Below the pieces are notes generated by a model. The model saw only the letters and a program-made list of their open reading frames with translations, ran no database searches and was not told the DNA's origin. This document shows positions 9,686-20,204 of a DNA stretch of 64,000 bases, piece by piece. Source of the DNA: Symsagittifera roscoffensis. Its lineage: Eukaryota > Xenacoelomorpha > Acoela > Convolutidae. The stretch is from positions 53,695,858-53,759,857 of the forward strand of contig NC_087065.1 in the NCBI RefSeq assembly GCF_963678635.1, read 5' to 3'. The position numbers and the translations under genes were made by a program. Position 1 is the stretch's first letter. Each line of letters opens with the position of its first letter.

Positions 9686-12600
9686 TCAGGCGATGCTCAA
9701 GTAGTATTTCTTGTGCAGATACACCATTACTTCAGTTTCCGCGAAGACTACGTGTAGGATAGCGTACAATTCCCTTGAGCTCAGTTTGCCCCTGTTTGGG
9801 TCATACACCGGCATCGATACCTCCGTTATTCCTCTTTCAATCATGAAGTCTCGTAGTCTTGTTAGTGCCAACATCACGTTTTCGGGATTGATTGTGTTCC
9901 TGTCATTGACCCTCGGCACTAGGAAGCACAGATATTTGCCCGGGACTTGTGCTACTGATGGTGGAAGCGCTGCCATCCCTCCCAGACCTGGTCTCTGTCT
10001 GAACAGAAACTCCACGTTCTGGTACTCTCTCTTGAAGTCAGCTTCCAATCTTGATTTGAAACTCATGTCCGCCGTAATGCAGATCGCACTAGTCCTGTTT
10101 GACAGGATGAAGTCGCTATCCGTTATCATGATGTTTTCCGAGTACTCATTGGGTATTTCAAATTTCGTTTTGAAATTCTGACCTATGGTAGGCTCTGGCT
10201 CTTCTTCTTCCAGTTCCAATTCGCTTGTTTCTCTCACTTCCTTGAGCTTCTTTATCATCAAATTTTCGGTGTGGGTAAGTCCTACCCCCACTCCCCAGAC
10301 AAAAATATTTATCGACGTCCCCGTCGATGTTGTCGGGTCTGAATTGTCCTGAGGAATGTCCAGTGGCCTATCTGTTGCCGTCCATCCGAAAAGAGGGTCC
10401 TCTGTCTTTATGTAATTTGCCGCTGATACATCGACTTGTTGAATGCTTTGTCCTTCGCGGCTCTCGTCTTTGACATCGCGCATCCACTCTAGTATCCTCA
10501 AGTTCGTATTCTCCCTCCTCTCTATCTCACTCTGTTCGAGATCCATCTCCAGTTCTGGCGTCGAGTAGTCTTCCTGCGGATAGTGTCCACCATCGTCAAT
10601 GACCTGCCATTCCTCTTCGGCTTCCAGTTCGCCTGCACTCAGTAGTTCCTCGCCCAGTTCGTCTGGCTGTATCTTATCGATCAAGAAGTCATCCCCGTAC
10701 CTGTTGTACCTCATGCCGGTGCGTTTACGATTGCCAGTCCTGGTTTCCGGTGGTGTTGGTCGATCTGGCTCCATCCACTTCGGCACCTCATCTTGCTCCG
10801 GGTCGTTCCAGTCTTCTTCTACGAATGATCCTGCATCAGACTCCACTCCTATATTTTCATTGTCGTCCAAACTCAAGTTCTCATTACCATCATTTTTCTC
10901 TCTGGTGCCTTTTTCATTCACTTCACACGCTGGCTCTACCACCAGGTACTCAAGACCCTCCATGTCCTTCGGTATGCACCAATCCTCTGGGGACGGGACG
11001 TGAGGCTTCAGATTTTTATAATGTGCCGCTCGCCCAGTACTCAAGCGATAGAACCGTCCTTGTTGATGAACTTCCGTTATCATGAATGGTCCCCTCCACT
11101 TCTTGAGTAGTTTCTTTGTTCCCTTGGGCGGTATGACATTTTGGAAGACCCACACGTATTGGCCCACTTCATATGGCTTCGCTCGTAATATTTTTTCGTC
11201 ATATTTTCTGCGTTGCCTCATTTGCGCTTGCGCCGTGTTCCTCCTGCATAGCTCGTTCATTTCCTGTTGTCTTTTGATCGCTTTTTTCACGTATGCCTGA
11301 GGCGACGTCCTTTTCCCTTCGTATTCCGGGTAAAAGAATGTCAGTGGCATTGCTCTCTCCCTGCCCATCAACATCATGAAGGGACTGATGCCCGTCGTTG
11401 AGTGCTGTGTACTGTTGTAGGCCCCTACTACCTGTGGCAGGTATTTATCCCAGTCCGTCATGTATCTTGAGCAGTACACCCTCAACATGTTGACCAGTGT
11501 CCTGTTTTGTCTCTCTACCAACCCGTTGGTCTGTGGATGGTAGGTTGTCGAATGTGCTTGAGCAATGTGCGATCTCTTCATCAATTCTTTTGTCAAGTCC
11601 CCCACAAAAGCTTTGCCGTTATCTGACTGGAAAGTCATTGGACAACCATACCGCGATATCCAATGCGTTATCAGATGATCACATGTCTCTTCGGACGAGG
11701 CTGTCTGGCACGGAACCGCTTCCAGCAACTTTGTGAAGTGATCTATTATAACCAGTATCTGGTTATATCCCGACTCTGTCATGCAGATTTTTTGATGGTC
11801 TATCTGCACCACTTCATTGAACTCCGAGCTCCCGACAGACTTGAGGGGAAACTTCATCTTCCTTGGGTCTTTTACCTGGAGGCATGCCAGGCAGGCATTC
11901 ACCCACCTCTCGCAAGCTTTTCTCATTCCTGGCCAATCAAACCTGTGAAGTATCCTTTGTTGTACTTTATCTATCCCATGGTGTCCCATCTGGTCGTGCG
12001 ATCTGAAAAGCACCTCCGTTTGATACAATTGCGGTAGTATGATGAGGTTGTGTTTGTGTAATATCTTCTCCTCATCTTTCCTTTTGCATGCTACCACCCC
12101 ATCAGCTGTGTGGTAGAGTAAGTCTTTCTTTTCTTTGTAGAACTGGCTCAAGATCTTGTAGATGTCTTCCTCGAGTTCCCCCTTCTCCTTGACCACCGAC
12201 TGGATCCATTTGGAGAGATTACGTGTCATTTTGTCATTCTTTTGGGCTCTTATTAGGTCTGACAGCCTGTATCTCGCCTTGACATGCTCCTTTAGCGCCA
12301 TGATCTGTCCCTTCATCTCACCAGGGTTGTGGATGTCGTCGCTCAGCTTCACGCATATCATCCTTTTCACGATTTTCATATCATCTTCTGGCACCAGATT
12401 CGTTCTGATGTTTGAGTTGCATGATAGTTCCCTGAATGGCTTCCTTGCAACCGCAATTTTCTCAAGTTCCTCACCACCTCGCATCTCCTGTATGTCCATA
12501 TTGTATGTTCCTGAAGATGGATCCGTCTGTAACTCCCTGTCGTGGTGCCTTGTCTTCTCTTCCGCCAATATCATGCACAGACTGTCTTGGTTTTCGCTGC

Positions 12601-15112
12601 TCTCATCCGAGTCTTCATCCCATCCTTCACGCTCCCCGGACAATTCTCCTTGTCCGGTTTCCTCTTCCGAGAACATGTAACGCTCCCCGGGCTCTTGATC
12701 TAGTCCCAGGTGTCCTGTGTCTTCTTTGAAAGTCAATTTCTTTTTCCTGACCTTGGTCTGCTCCAGAATGTTTTCGGGGATCTTGTCAACTAGTGACTGC
12801 ACGACATCTTTGCTGCCAGTGACGCTTCCTCTTGAGGAGTCAGTATCGTTCACTGTCTCTTTTCTCCGAAGTATAGTGACTTCCGGTTCCTCTTGACCCT
12901 TCTCTTGGATCACGGTCTTATCATTTGATAGTTTCTCGAGTAACCTCAACAAGTCATCATCTATCTGTGCAGTTCCTGCCTCTACCTGGTTGAGATCATA
13001 GCCTTTTGCCTTGAGCGTCTCCTTCACGATTTTCGACTTGAGTATTATCTCTATCGGAATCCTTTTGCTCTTCTTCATGATGGTATTCTCTGGAGGTTCT
13101 TTAGGTAATTTAGGATGATCTTCTATCGGTTTGCCTGACTTGTCCAGCCATCTCGTGAGTGGAAGACTGTCGTACGTTTCCTTGTCCATGAAGGAAAAGC
13201 CATCTTTGATTTCAGGTCTGTCTGCCTCTCTTTGCTCTTGTCTCTCATAGAACTCCGTCTTCTTACTCAAGCTGTCGGCATTCTGATGTTTATCTTGTGT
13301 TCTATGCTCAATTATCATGTTGTATCCATCTAGGCGAAAAATCCATCTCCCAATGTAACTTTGGTCCATTGAGTACGTTTTCAGCCAGCTCAGTGCTCGG
13401 TTATCTACTCGCAACTTGAATGGCTCACTGCCCAGGTATGCCCTGTATTTCTCGACAAAGGTAACCACCGCGAACATCTCTGCTTTCGGTGCTCCGTACT
13501 TCATTTCCGTGTCACTCAGGACTTTGCTCCCGTACGCTATTGGTCTCAAGACTGTCTTCGCATTCCATTCTTGTTCTTGGTGGAGAATCCCAGAAATCGC
13601 GACTACCGACGCATCCGTGTCCAGCACGTACATCCCTTTCTCAGTCGGCATACCCAGTACTGGTGCCTCACATAGCTCTTTCTTTATTCTCTGGAATGAC
13701 TCTTCTGCTGCGTTGTTCCACGTGAACTTCTTGCCCTTGTGTCTCATTAATTGTTGCATCGGGTATACCTTGTCCGCGTAGCCTTTGATGAACTCTCTAT
13801 AATAGTTAGCGAAACCCAGGAAGCTCATCAACTGGTGCTCTGTCTTCGGTGACTTCCAGGTTAGGACTGCTTCCACGGCGTCCGTATCAGGTCTGATGCC
13901 GTGCTTGTCTACCATCCTACCCAAGTATTTTATTGAGTCCTTGAGTATCTCGCACTTCGATGGTTTACATTTTAGCCCCGACCTTTTCATGCATGCAAAC
14001 ACTTCGTCAAGTCTCTCAATGTGGTCTTCCAGTGTTGGCGTCGCTATTACCACGTCATCCACGTAGCACATTTCCAGATTGCCATACTTCTTCGTCACGC
14101 CTATCAGCTCGTGTGCCATCAACCGCTGAAACGTGGCTGTGGCATTGCAAAGTCCAAACGGCATCCGTTTCCATTGAAACAGACCCAACTCGCAGGCGAA
14201 CCCTGTCTTGTCCCTGTCCTGCTTCCTTAGTGGTACCTGCCAAAAGGCCGAGCCTAAATCAAGAGTCGTAAAAAATTTTGCATCACCTAACTTCGAGAGG
14301 CTCTCATCAATCTTAGGTATGGGATAGTCATCCTTCACCGTGACGGAGTTCAGATACCGAAAGTCACAACAAAATCTCAATTGGTCGCCTTTCTTTTTGG
14401 CCATCTTTACTCCACATGCCCACGGTGATTTGGATGGTTCTATCATATCATACTCTAGTAGTGTCTCTATCTCTTTCCTACACGCATCCGATTTGTGTGG
14501 GGTCATGCGCCTCGCCCCCTCCCTGTGTGGTACCGCGTTTTCCTCAAGTTCTATTTCATGCGCAACAAAATTACAACACCCGATATCCGCCTTATGCCTC
14601 GAAAAAACTTCCTCGTTCCGCTCTAGTACGTCCTTGATGGCTTCGAGCTGTTCATCTTTCAGTTTGCCCCTCAAATGTTCAATCTCCGGCAGAACCGGTT
14701 TATCAGTTTGCATTTCATCTAGTGTGGGTCGCTCTGGAAAGTTCGAACAGCTCGACAGCCCATCATCCGTTTCTGACTTAAGTGATTTAATAAGACCTGA
14801 AGAATCTTTTATTTTCTGCAATCGTCTCAAGATACAAATTTTGTCCCTGTGATTGGGACAATCAACAACTTCATTTTGTTTTGAGTTTTCAATCGTTTCA
14901 TATCGAGTTTTAACCGGTAAAGCATATCCCAGTTGCCTCCCTCTCTGTATCGTGATCGGTATATCAAGGGTATTCAACAAGACACTGACGCAGAGGCCGC
15001 TCTTCGTTATCGAGAATGATCTTCCTAAAACAGCAGCACTTTGACTATTAGGATTCGAAACTATACACACTTGCTTGTTGTCACTTAGTTCATTGTAATT
15101 TTTCATCCTCAA
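9686..15112 (-). CDS. pol: Pol of element A: RT, RNase H, integrase and C-terminal macro-like domain
   Basis: A 1808-codon open frame. RT: conserved core with YVDDV near residue 350. RNase H: LDTDAS near 497 and a DNRAL motif later. Residues ~660-1000 are an unusually long acidic spacer before the integrase. Integrase: HHCC zinc-binding region from ~1036 (RSHDQMGHHG through CLAC), catalytic Asp in QIDHQK (~1102), Asp in SDNGKAF (~1162), Glu in NGLVERQN (~1198), then a GPY/F-like WRGPF (~1340). Another acidic linker follows. The last ~150 residues, from about 1660, resemble a macro (ADP-ribose-binding) domain: ITDSDF, a CITAD strand, GKYLCFLV, then MPVYDPNRGKL where typical members have a glycine-rich loop. 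The frame starts just after a one-base break from the protease frame. In element B, gag zinc knuckles, PR and RT share one frame, so a single gag-pol polyprotein is likely ancestral. Confidence 0.9.
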   Translation of the reverse strand: MRMKNYNELSDNKQVCIVSNPNSQSAAVLGRSFSITKSGLCVSVLLNTLDIPITIQRGRQLGYALPVKTRYETIENSKQNEVVDCPNHRDKICILRRLQKIKDSSGLIKSLKSETDDGLSSCSNFPERPTLDEMQTDKPVLPEIEHLRGKLKDEQLEAIKDVLERNEEVFSRHKADIGCCNFVAHEIELEENAVPHREGARRMTPHKSDACRKEIETLLEYDMIEPSKSPWACGVKMAKKKGDQLRFCCDFRYLNSVTVKDDYPIPKIDESLSKLGDAKFFTTLDLGSAFWQVPLRKQDRDKTGFACELGLFQWKRMPFGLCNATATFQRLMAHELIGVTKKYGNLEMCYVDDVVIATPTLEDHIERLDEVFACMKRSGLKCKPSKCEILKDSIKYLGRMVDKHGIRPDTDAVEAVLTWKSPKTEHQLMSFLGFANYYREFIKGYADKVYPMQQLMRHKGKKFTWNNAAEESFQRIKKELCEAPVLGMPTEKGMYVLDTDASVVAISGILHQEQEWNAKTVLRPIAYGSKVLSDTEMKYGAPKAEMFAVVTFVEKYRAYLGSEPFKLRVDNRALSWLKTYSMDQSYIGRWIFRLDGYNMIIEHRTQDKHQNADSLSKKTEFYERQEQREADRPEIKDGFSFMDKETYDSLPLTRWLDKSGKPIEDHPKLPKEPPENTIMKKSKRIPIEIILKSKIVKETLKAKGYDLNQVEAGTAQIDDDLLRLLEKLSNDKTVIQEKGQEEPEVTILRRKETVNDTDSSRGSVTGSKDVVQSLVDKIPENILEQTKVRKKKLTFKEDTGHLGLDQEPGERYMFSEEETGQGELSGEREGWDEDSDESSENQDSLCMILAEEKTRHHDRELQTDPSSGTYNMDIQEMRGGEELEKIAVARKPFRELSCNSNIRTNLVPEDDMKIVKRMICVKLSDDIHNPGEMKGQIMALKEHVKARYRLSDLIRAQKNDKMTRNLSKWIQSVVKEKGELEEDIYKILSQFYKEKKDLLYHTADGVVACKRKDEEKILHKHNLIILPQLYQTEVLFRSHDQMGHHGIDKVQQRILHRFDWPGMRKACERWVNACLACLQVKDPRKMKFPLKSVGSSEFNEVVQIDHQKICMTESGYNQILVIIDHFTKLLEAVPCQTASSEETCDHLITHWISRYGCPMTFQSDNGKAFVGDLTKELMKRSHIAQAHSTTYHPQTNGLVERQNRTLVNMLRVYCSRYMTDWDKYLPQVVGAYNSTQHSTTGISPFMMLMGRERAMPLTFFYPEYEGKRTSPQAYVKKAIKRQQEMNELCRRNTAQAQMRQRRKYDEKILRAKPYEVGQYVWVFQNVIPPKGTKKLLKKWRGPFMITEVHQQGRFYRLSTGRAAHYKNLKPHVPSPEDWCIPKDMEGLEYLVVEPACEVNEKGTREKNDGNENLSLDDNENIGVESDAGSFVEEDWNDPEQDEVPKWMEPDRPTPPETRTGNRKRTGMRYNRYGDDFLIDKIQPDELGEELLSAGELEAEEEWQVIDDGGHYPQEDYSTPELEMDLEQSEIERRENTNLRILEWMRDVKDESREGQSIQQVDVSAANYIKTEDPLFGWTATDRPLDIPQDNSDPTTSTGTSINIFVWGVGVGLTHTENLMIKKLKEVRETSELELEEEEPEPTIGQNFKTKFEIPNEYSENIMITDSDFILSNRTSAICITADMSFKSRLEADFKREYQNVEFLFRQRPGLGGMAALPPSVAQVPGKYLCFLVPRVNDRNTINPENVMLALTRLRDFMIERGITEVSMPVYDPNRGKLSSRELYAILHVVFAETEVMVYLHKKYYLSIA

Positions 15113-15925
15113 CTTACGATTGCCGCTTCATTAGCTCTTAGCCTCACCCTCCTACTCAAGAATACCGGTGCTTTGTTTTCATTTGCCATTATTAAATTTA
15201 CCGGTTTGATTGCGTACCTCCTATCCGGGTTCCGTATCCTGAAAATTGCGTTATTTAGATCAATCGTTACGTCGAAATTCCTGATGAAGTCTCTGCCCAA
15301 AATGAATTGGTCAGATTCATCTAGGTTTTCTACCACGATAAAGCTCATCCACATGTTACGTTCCCCCAAATTGAGGGCTATTATCGGCGTCCTGCCCAGC
15401 ACCCGAAGGGCCCTTTTGTTTGCAGCTGACAGCCGTATTCTCGAGTCTATCAAGTCACCTTTGTCAAAGCCCATCCTTTCCCAAGTTTCGATTGGTATGA
15501 AGCTCAAGACTGCTCCCGTATCAAGTAACCCACGCAACTGAGTCTTTTTGCCATTTCCCGATGTGCATTGCATCTTCTTCAAGCATGGCGCAGTGTCCAA
15601 TCGATCTCACTTTCAACTCTTCTTTCCCTACGTAGATTTGCCCAATTAGGTCTTCGTCACATGTTATCATTGTCTTGGTATAGATGTTGATCCCATCTAT
15701 ATTTAGCATCACCTCGTGTGGACCATAAGCTTCAGTATACCTGTTATCAACACGTACCGACTTGCTGCCCCCTCTCGTGAGTAGTGCTCTCAACGCTCTA
15801 GAAGTCGTTTGTGGGCTTATACAACTCAAGTAATCTGCGTACACGTCAATGTGCATTATTGTCTGGTCGCTCGGTTCGCTCAAGTTTCTGGTTACCTCGT
15901 GGCCGCCCACTGTGATTATCGACAT
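15109..15925 (-). pseudogene. Protease region of element A, frame-broken
   Basis: Retroviral-type aspartic protease. The catalytic LLDTGA and the later FILGRDF motif are present in the frame 15600-15109; the upstream part, homologous to B and C, is in frame 15925-15521. Compared with element C, about 35 bases are missing just before the DTGA, removing part of the N-terminal region and shifting the frame. One-base deletions separate this region from gag (near 15965) and from pol (near 15112). B has PR, RT and RNase H in one frame, so these are lesions or sequence errors rather than a designed frameshift. Confidence 0.8.
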
Positions 15926-18453
15926 TATTCTAGCCCCGATTTTCGATATGCCGAATAGCTTCCCGTCACAATTTTTACAGTGTTACAATTCCCGGTCTTT
16001 GTTGAGCCCGGTACAGCCTCTGGTGTTGGGTTCGATCCGGTTAATGCTTCGTTAAAATTCTGTCTTTCGATCTCCAGCTTTAGTCGTCGCTCTATTTCTT
16101 TCGCAGCCAGATCCTGTTTCACTTTGGCAATTGCTTCCGTCGCCGCTTTCTCATAATTTATCTCTAGAGAGTTCCCGGCCGCGGATTCTATCGCACCATT
16201 AACATGTGTTACAGCTTTCACTGTCTTCGTCGGCAATTCCGTGCTTGGTGCTCCTAAGTTCCTCGATTCAAACTCGTTTTGCCTGTTCCGCTGATTCTGC
16301 ACCGCCGCTAATGCCAACTTATGTTTGGGGTGACTCTGGTCCTTGACCGCTTCCCAGAACAAGGGACAATCCATTCTGAAGTTCCCCTCCTGGTTACAGA
16401 AAAAGCATCTAGCGCCTATCTTGATGATTAAGCCATTATAGTACTCGTGTTCCTCCATCTGGCTCATGTCCTCCTCATCCGGTGCGTATCCTAGGCTCTT
16501 CATGCCTTGTTTGTATGTTGTGCAGTCAGCCACGTGGTGATCCGCCGACCCGCAGTTCGCGCATGATCTGCGCTTGTCCATATCATCTCTAGGTTTGTAC
16601 CATGATGACCTCTGGGGTTGGCCTCCCCCTTGCGTGTTCCTGTTTTCTGAATATGAGTATTTCTTGGGCTTCATTAGCATGTATTCCCTTGATTTCTGTC
16701 TCATTTCTTCTGGGGTTGGTGCGCTGTCTTTCGACAATGTGTAGTATGTTGCTAACATTGTCCTTAAGTCATCACTTTTTACCCCATCAATGAACTTCGA
16801 GGCAATGCTAAAGTTTCTTCTGTTTGTCGACTCCTCTGGGTCACTCCTTCTTGTCAAGCTTTCGAGATCATCTAGGAACCGATCTATTGACTCGTCGTCC
16901 CTCTGCCTTCTCTTTTCAAATCGCATCATTGCTTGGTGACCCTTCATGCCTGACCCGAATCGATTCAGCAATATTTCGAAGATATTGTCCGCGGTGTCGC
17001 GTTCTTCTTCTTTCTTTGCGACCACGCATTTTAATGCCGTGCCTTCTAAGTTGCTGAGTATGGCTGTGCATGCTTGTCTTTCATCATTTAAGTTATCTTG
17101 CTCTAGGTGTAATCTCATCACTTCCACCCAAGTGTCGATGCATCCATCGGAGTCGTCTTTGAATTCCTTTGGCTTCTTGAAAGTTTTTCTTGATTTTCCG
17201 TCCCTCCTATCGCTCGAGTCAGTGTTCCTTGTGGCGAAGGCCTCTAGAGTCCTGTTCATCTTCTCCCAAGTGCTTGCCCACGTCATGGCATCCGGACCTG
17301 CGTTGCTGTTAGCTGTCGAGTCCCCCGGGCCACTCATTGTGTTTGATGCTCCATTTTTCATGGTTGTTTTAGCAGCCGTTGGTGCTATGCTTACCGCATC
17401 CCGGTTTAAAGGCAACGGTGTCGATTGCCGTTTGTTCCTTTGTGGTTCCACAAAGTCAACTCTGGTGCCTTGCGTGCGATCCGCTGCCGGTCTTTCTTGT
17501 GAGGTAGAATTTCTCAAGATTGCATCCAATTTCGACTGTATTGCACACGAACTTTCGGCCTGATTCCTGTTAATTATGTCCATTCTCTTTTCCAGGCTAC
17601 CTAATTGGCTGTTGACATCATCATATCGGTTTTTCAACTGTTGCATATCTTTTTTGATGTTCTTATCTCGTTCTTCATTGGTGGCATCTACCTTGTCCGA
17701 CATCTGCTGGAGTCTCTCGGCTGTCGCCTTAGCCAGGTTAAAATAACTATCCAGATACTCGTGTTTGTTGTATTTTAACTCTTTCCTTATTAAGTCTCTA
17801 TCTTTCTCACTATACTTTAGTTTTTTGTCGATCTGATTTAGCTTTGTCATCAGGTCGCCAAGCTCAAGAGCAGCTGTTTCATGAACAGCCGTTGTCTTGT
17901 TTTCGGCTGCCTCTTCTGTTCTGGCTTGTTCTTCCTTTGGGTCGGCTTCTGTCGCCTTCGTGCTCACTGTCCCAAATGTTCGTTCTCTTCCAGTCTGTGA
18001 TTCCTCGGCCGTGTTGTCTTTCGATTTCATTCCGACCATCATCGCCAACTTTTCTGTAAAAGATGTCTTCTTTACTTGAGAGTCATCTTTCACCGTTTCT
18101 CGGGTATTGCCTGTTGTGTCTTCCAACGCGTCTATTGGCGAAAACTCCACGGTTTTTGGATTTTGATCTTCCATATGGGGCATCGGTGTGGATTCCGTTG
18201 TCTTTTTCTCCACTTCATCTACGCTCTGGTCTGGTGTCTCTAGGTCGATTTCGATTGTGGGCTCCACCTGTTTTTCCCTCGCATCTTCTCGCGTCTTGCT
18301 CTCGGTGCCACTCCTCGTGCTGACCATGCTAACTGAAAAGTTATCTTTTGTTTTGCCTGGGCCCCTTGATGTCGTTCCGAGCAGCGACGAGTTATATTTC
18401 GTGTTTGATCCACTTGACCTTTTTTCTAGCACCGGTACCCTACTCCGTCTCAT
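15925..18453 (-). CDS. gag: Gag of element A
   Basis: An 842-codon frame starting at a true ATG (18451-18453) in an AT-rich context; element C gag starts with the same MRRSRVP residues. The N-terminal ~190 residues are acidic, Ser/Thr-rich and probably disordered. Residues ~200-320 form a long charged coiled coil. Residues ~430-590 match a retrotransposon capsid-like region (GCIDTWVEVM onward). Zinc knuckle 1 (CANCGSADHHVADC, ~630) is a full CCHC box. Knuckle 2 (~682) reads CFFCNQEGNFRMDC, with Asn replacing the His that elements B and C keep. The stop near 15925 follows a one-base loss (AAA to AA relative to C) and is probably not ancestral. Confidence 0.88.
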   Translation of the reverse strand: MRRSRVPVLEKRSSGSNTKYNSSLLGTTSRGPGKTKDNFSVSMVSTRSGTESKTREDAREKQVEPTIEIDLETPDQSVDEVEKKTTESTPMPHMEDQNPKTVEFSPIDALEDTTGNTRETVKDDSQVKKTSFTEKLAMMVGMKSKDNTAEESQTGRERTFGTVSTKATEADPKEEQARTEEAAENKTTAVHETAALELGDLMTKLNQIDKKLKYSEKDRDLIRKELKYNKHEYLDSYFNLAKATAERLQQMSDKVDATNEERDKNIKKDMQQLKNRYDDVNSQLGSLEKRMDIINRNQAESSCAIQSKLDAILRNSTSQERPAADRTQGTRVDFVEPQRNKRQSTPLPLNRDAVSIAPTAAKTTMKNGASNTMSGPGDSTANSNAGPDAMTWASTWEKMNRTLEAFATRNTDSSDRRDGKSRKTFKKPKEFKDDSDGCIDTWVEVMRLHLEQDNLNDERQACTAILSNLEGTALKCVVAKKEEERDTADNIFEILLNRFGSGMKGHQAMMRFEKRRQRDDESIDRFLDDLESLTRRSDPEESTNRRNFSIASKFIDGVKSDDLRTMLATYYTLSKDSAPTPEEMRQKSREYMLMKPKKYSYSENRNTQGGGQPQRSSWYKPRDDMDKRRSCANCGSADHHVADCTTYKQGMKSLGYAPDEEDMSQMEEHEYYNGLIIKIGARCFFCNQEGNFRMDCPLFWEAVKDQSHPKHKLALAAVQNQRNRQNEFESRNLGAPSTELPTKTVKAVTHVNGAIESAAGNSLEINYEKAATEAIAKVKQDLAAKEIERRLKLEIERQNFNEALTGSNPTPEAVPGSTKTGNCNTVKIVTGSYSAYRKSGLE

Positions 18454-18699
18454 TATTTCTATTTACAATTGCTCGTATTTACAATATTACTATATACACA
18501 ATTCTTAATCTAAGAATAAAAATCTTTTGAGGAAAATTTATTTAAAAGAAATATGCAACGTGGTAAAAACCTTGTTCCAGTTCTCTTTCTAAACTTTTCG
18601 AGAAACTTTCTTTATTTGTGGTCTCAACCGTACCGGGTTCCAATTAGTCTTGTTCTGTCTTAATTCTGTCTTAAAACACTTATTGTAATTTTACTTCAA

Positions 18700-19360
18700 T
18701 TTTTATACCGTCCCAAGACTTCCAATTACCGTCCCTGCTCTTCTTTGTACCGTCCCAGGCTTCTTTCTACTGTCCCAAGACTGTTCGGTACTGTCCCAGT
18801 ACTTCGTCAGTGTCCCAAGACCCTTGTCCTGAGAGTACTATCCCAAGACTACTGTCCCAAGGCTAGTGTCCCAAGACTAGTGTCCCAAGACTACTGTCCC
18901 AAGGCTAGTGTCCCAAGACTACTGTCCCAAGACTACTGTCCCAAGACCCTGTCCCAAGACCCTTGTCCCAAGACCACTGTCCCAAGACCACTGTCCCAAG
19001 ACCACTGTCCCAAGACCACTGTCCCAATACCACTGTCCCAAGACCACTGTCCCAAGACCACTGTCCCAAAACCACTGTCCCAAGACCACTGTCCCAAGAC
19101 CACTGTCCCAAGACCACTGTCCCAAGACCACTGTCCCAAGACCACTGTCCCAAGACCACTGTCCCAAGACCACTGTCCCAAGACCACTGTCCCAAGACCA
19201 CTGTCCCAAGACCACTGTCTCAAGACCGTACTGTCCCAAGACTGTATCAAGACTGTTCTGGTTCAACACTGTCCCAGGACTGCACTGTCCCAAGACTGTC
19301 CCCAGACTGCTCTGTCCCAAGACTTCTTTGGCACTGTCCCAAGACTGTTGACAAGTGTCT
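18700..19360 (-). repeat. 14-bp minisatellite in the leader of element A
   Basis: On the plus strand a 14-base unit, CTGTCCCAAGACCA, is repeated about 18 times almost perfectly between roughly 18965 and 19222, flanked on both sides by more diverged units. Being free of stops in several frames, it yields long spurious reading frames; I do not regard it as coding. Element C has the same core (GTCTTGGGACAG on the element strand) as a 15-bp unit in the same position before gag. Confidence 0.9.
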
Positions 19361-20204
19361 GAGCGGTGGGACCTCTTTCTTCTTCGTTATGGGGACTTCT
19401 TGATTCACTGTACCTTGTACCACCACTCAAGCTCTAGTAAAATTTTCCCAAAAACCCTCTCTTAAAAACCAAATGCTGACCCCCCTTTTTCTTATTTCTT
19501 TTTAATTACCTCTCTTTCAATGTTCCAAGCAATTTGAGACCAAAACCTGTGCGCAGGTATATTGTGATCACCTGTTCGTATAAAAACTAAACACAAATCC
19601 TCACCAAAATGCAACAAAAATCCAAGCTAGAAAAAGTAATAAAAACGGAAAGATGAGCCCACCTAAAATTCAAAGGTGACAAATGTCTACCTTGTATCGA
19701 AAAATGTCTGGTACCTAATTGCCACGCGTTCTCTTCCCCCCTACTAGCGATCTTATGGGGTATCGCAAAAACTGTCTATGTCCGTTCCCCCCTACCGATC
19801 AGACCAGGGTACCTACCTTAACCTGATTCTAATTTTGGATATCCGTTTCCTATGACCAACGCGTGTAAATATCTAATGTAACTAAGTCGACGATGCCGAG
19901 CAATTAGTTACTCTAATGTGTCCCCCCTTTTTACAAATTATAACCGCCAACCTCTAACTTAACCAGCCCCCCTTCTAACCTCCCCCCTTTCTAGCCCCCC
20001 TTCTTAAGCCTAAAAATTACCTAAGCGCCGGGTGCTAAACCTCTCAAGAGAAGACCGTAGACCTGTTTCCAGGCCTGCTTAAGTAAAAACGTTCCTCAAA
20101 ACCGGGGGATTTCGCGTATCCAATTTTACACTTATCTCCTATAATGTAATGTGGATTTTAACGATACCCGTTCTGCCCAACTTGAGAACTCGAGAACTGC
20201 CAAA
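19361..20204 (-). other. Non-coding leader of element A
   Basis: No ORF. Contains stretches clearly homologous to the leader of element C (53400-53900), for example around the shared GAACGCGTGGCAAT and GACAGTTTTTG segments. Low-complexity C-rich and A-rich runs separate the conserved parts. Confidence 0.6.

Noticed and set aside
18905-19230. CRISPR-like array
   Set aside because: Units are contiguous with no unique spacers, in a eukaryotic retroelement leader.
18745-19403. Long overlapping frames on both strands in the minisatellite (up to 205 codons)
   Set aside because: They are a by-product of a stop-free 14-bp repeat open in several frames; no start context, composition or homology supports a protein.
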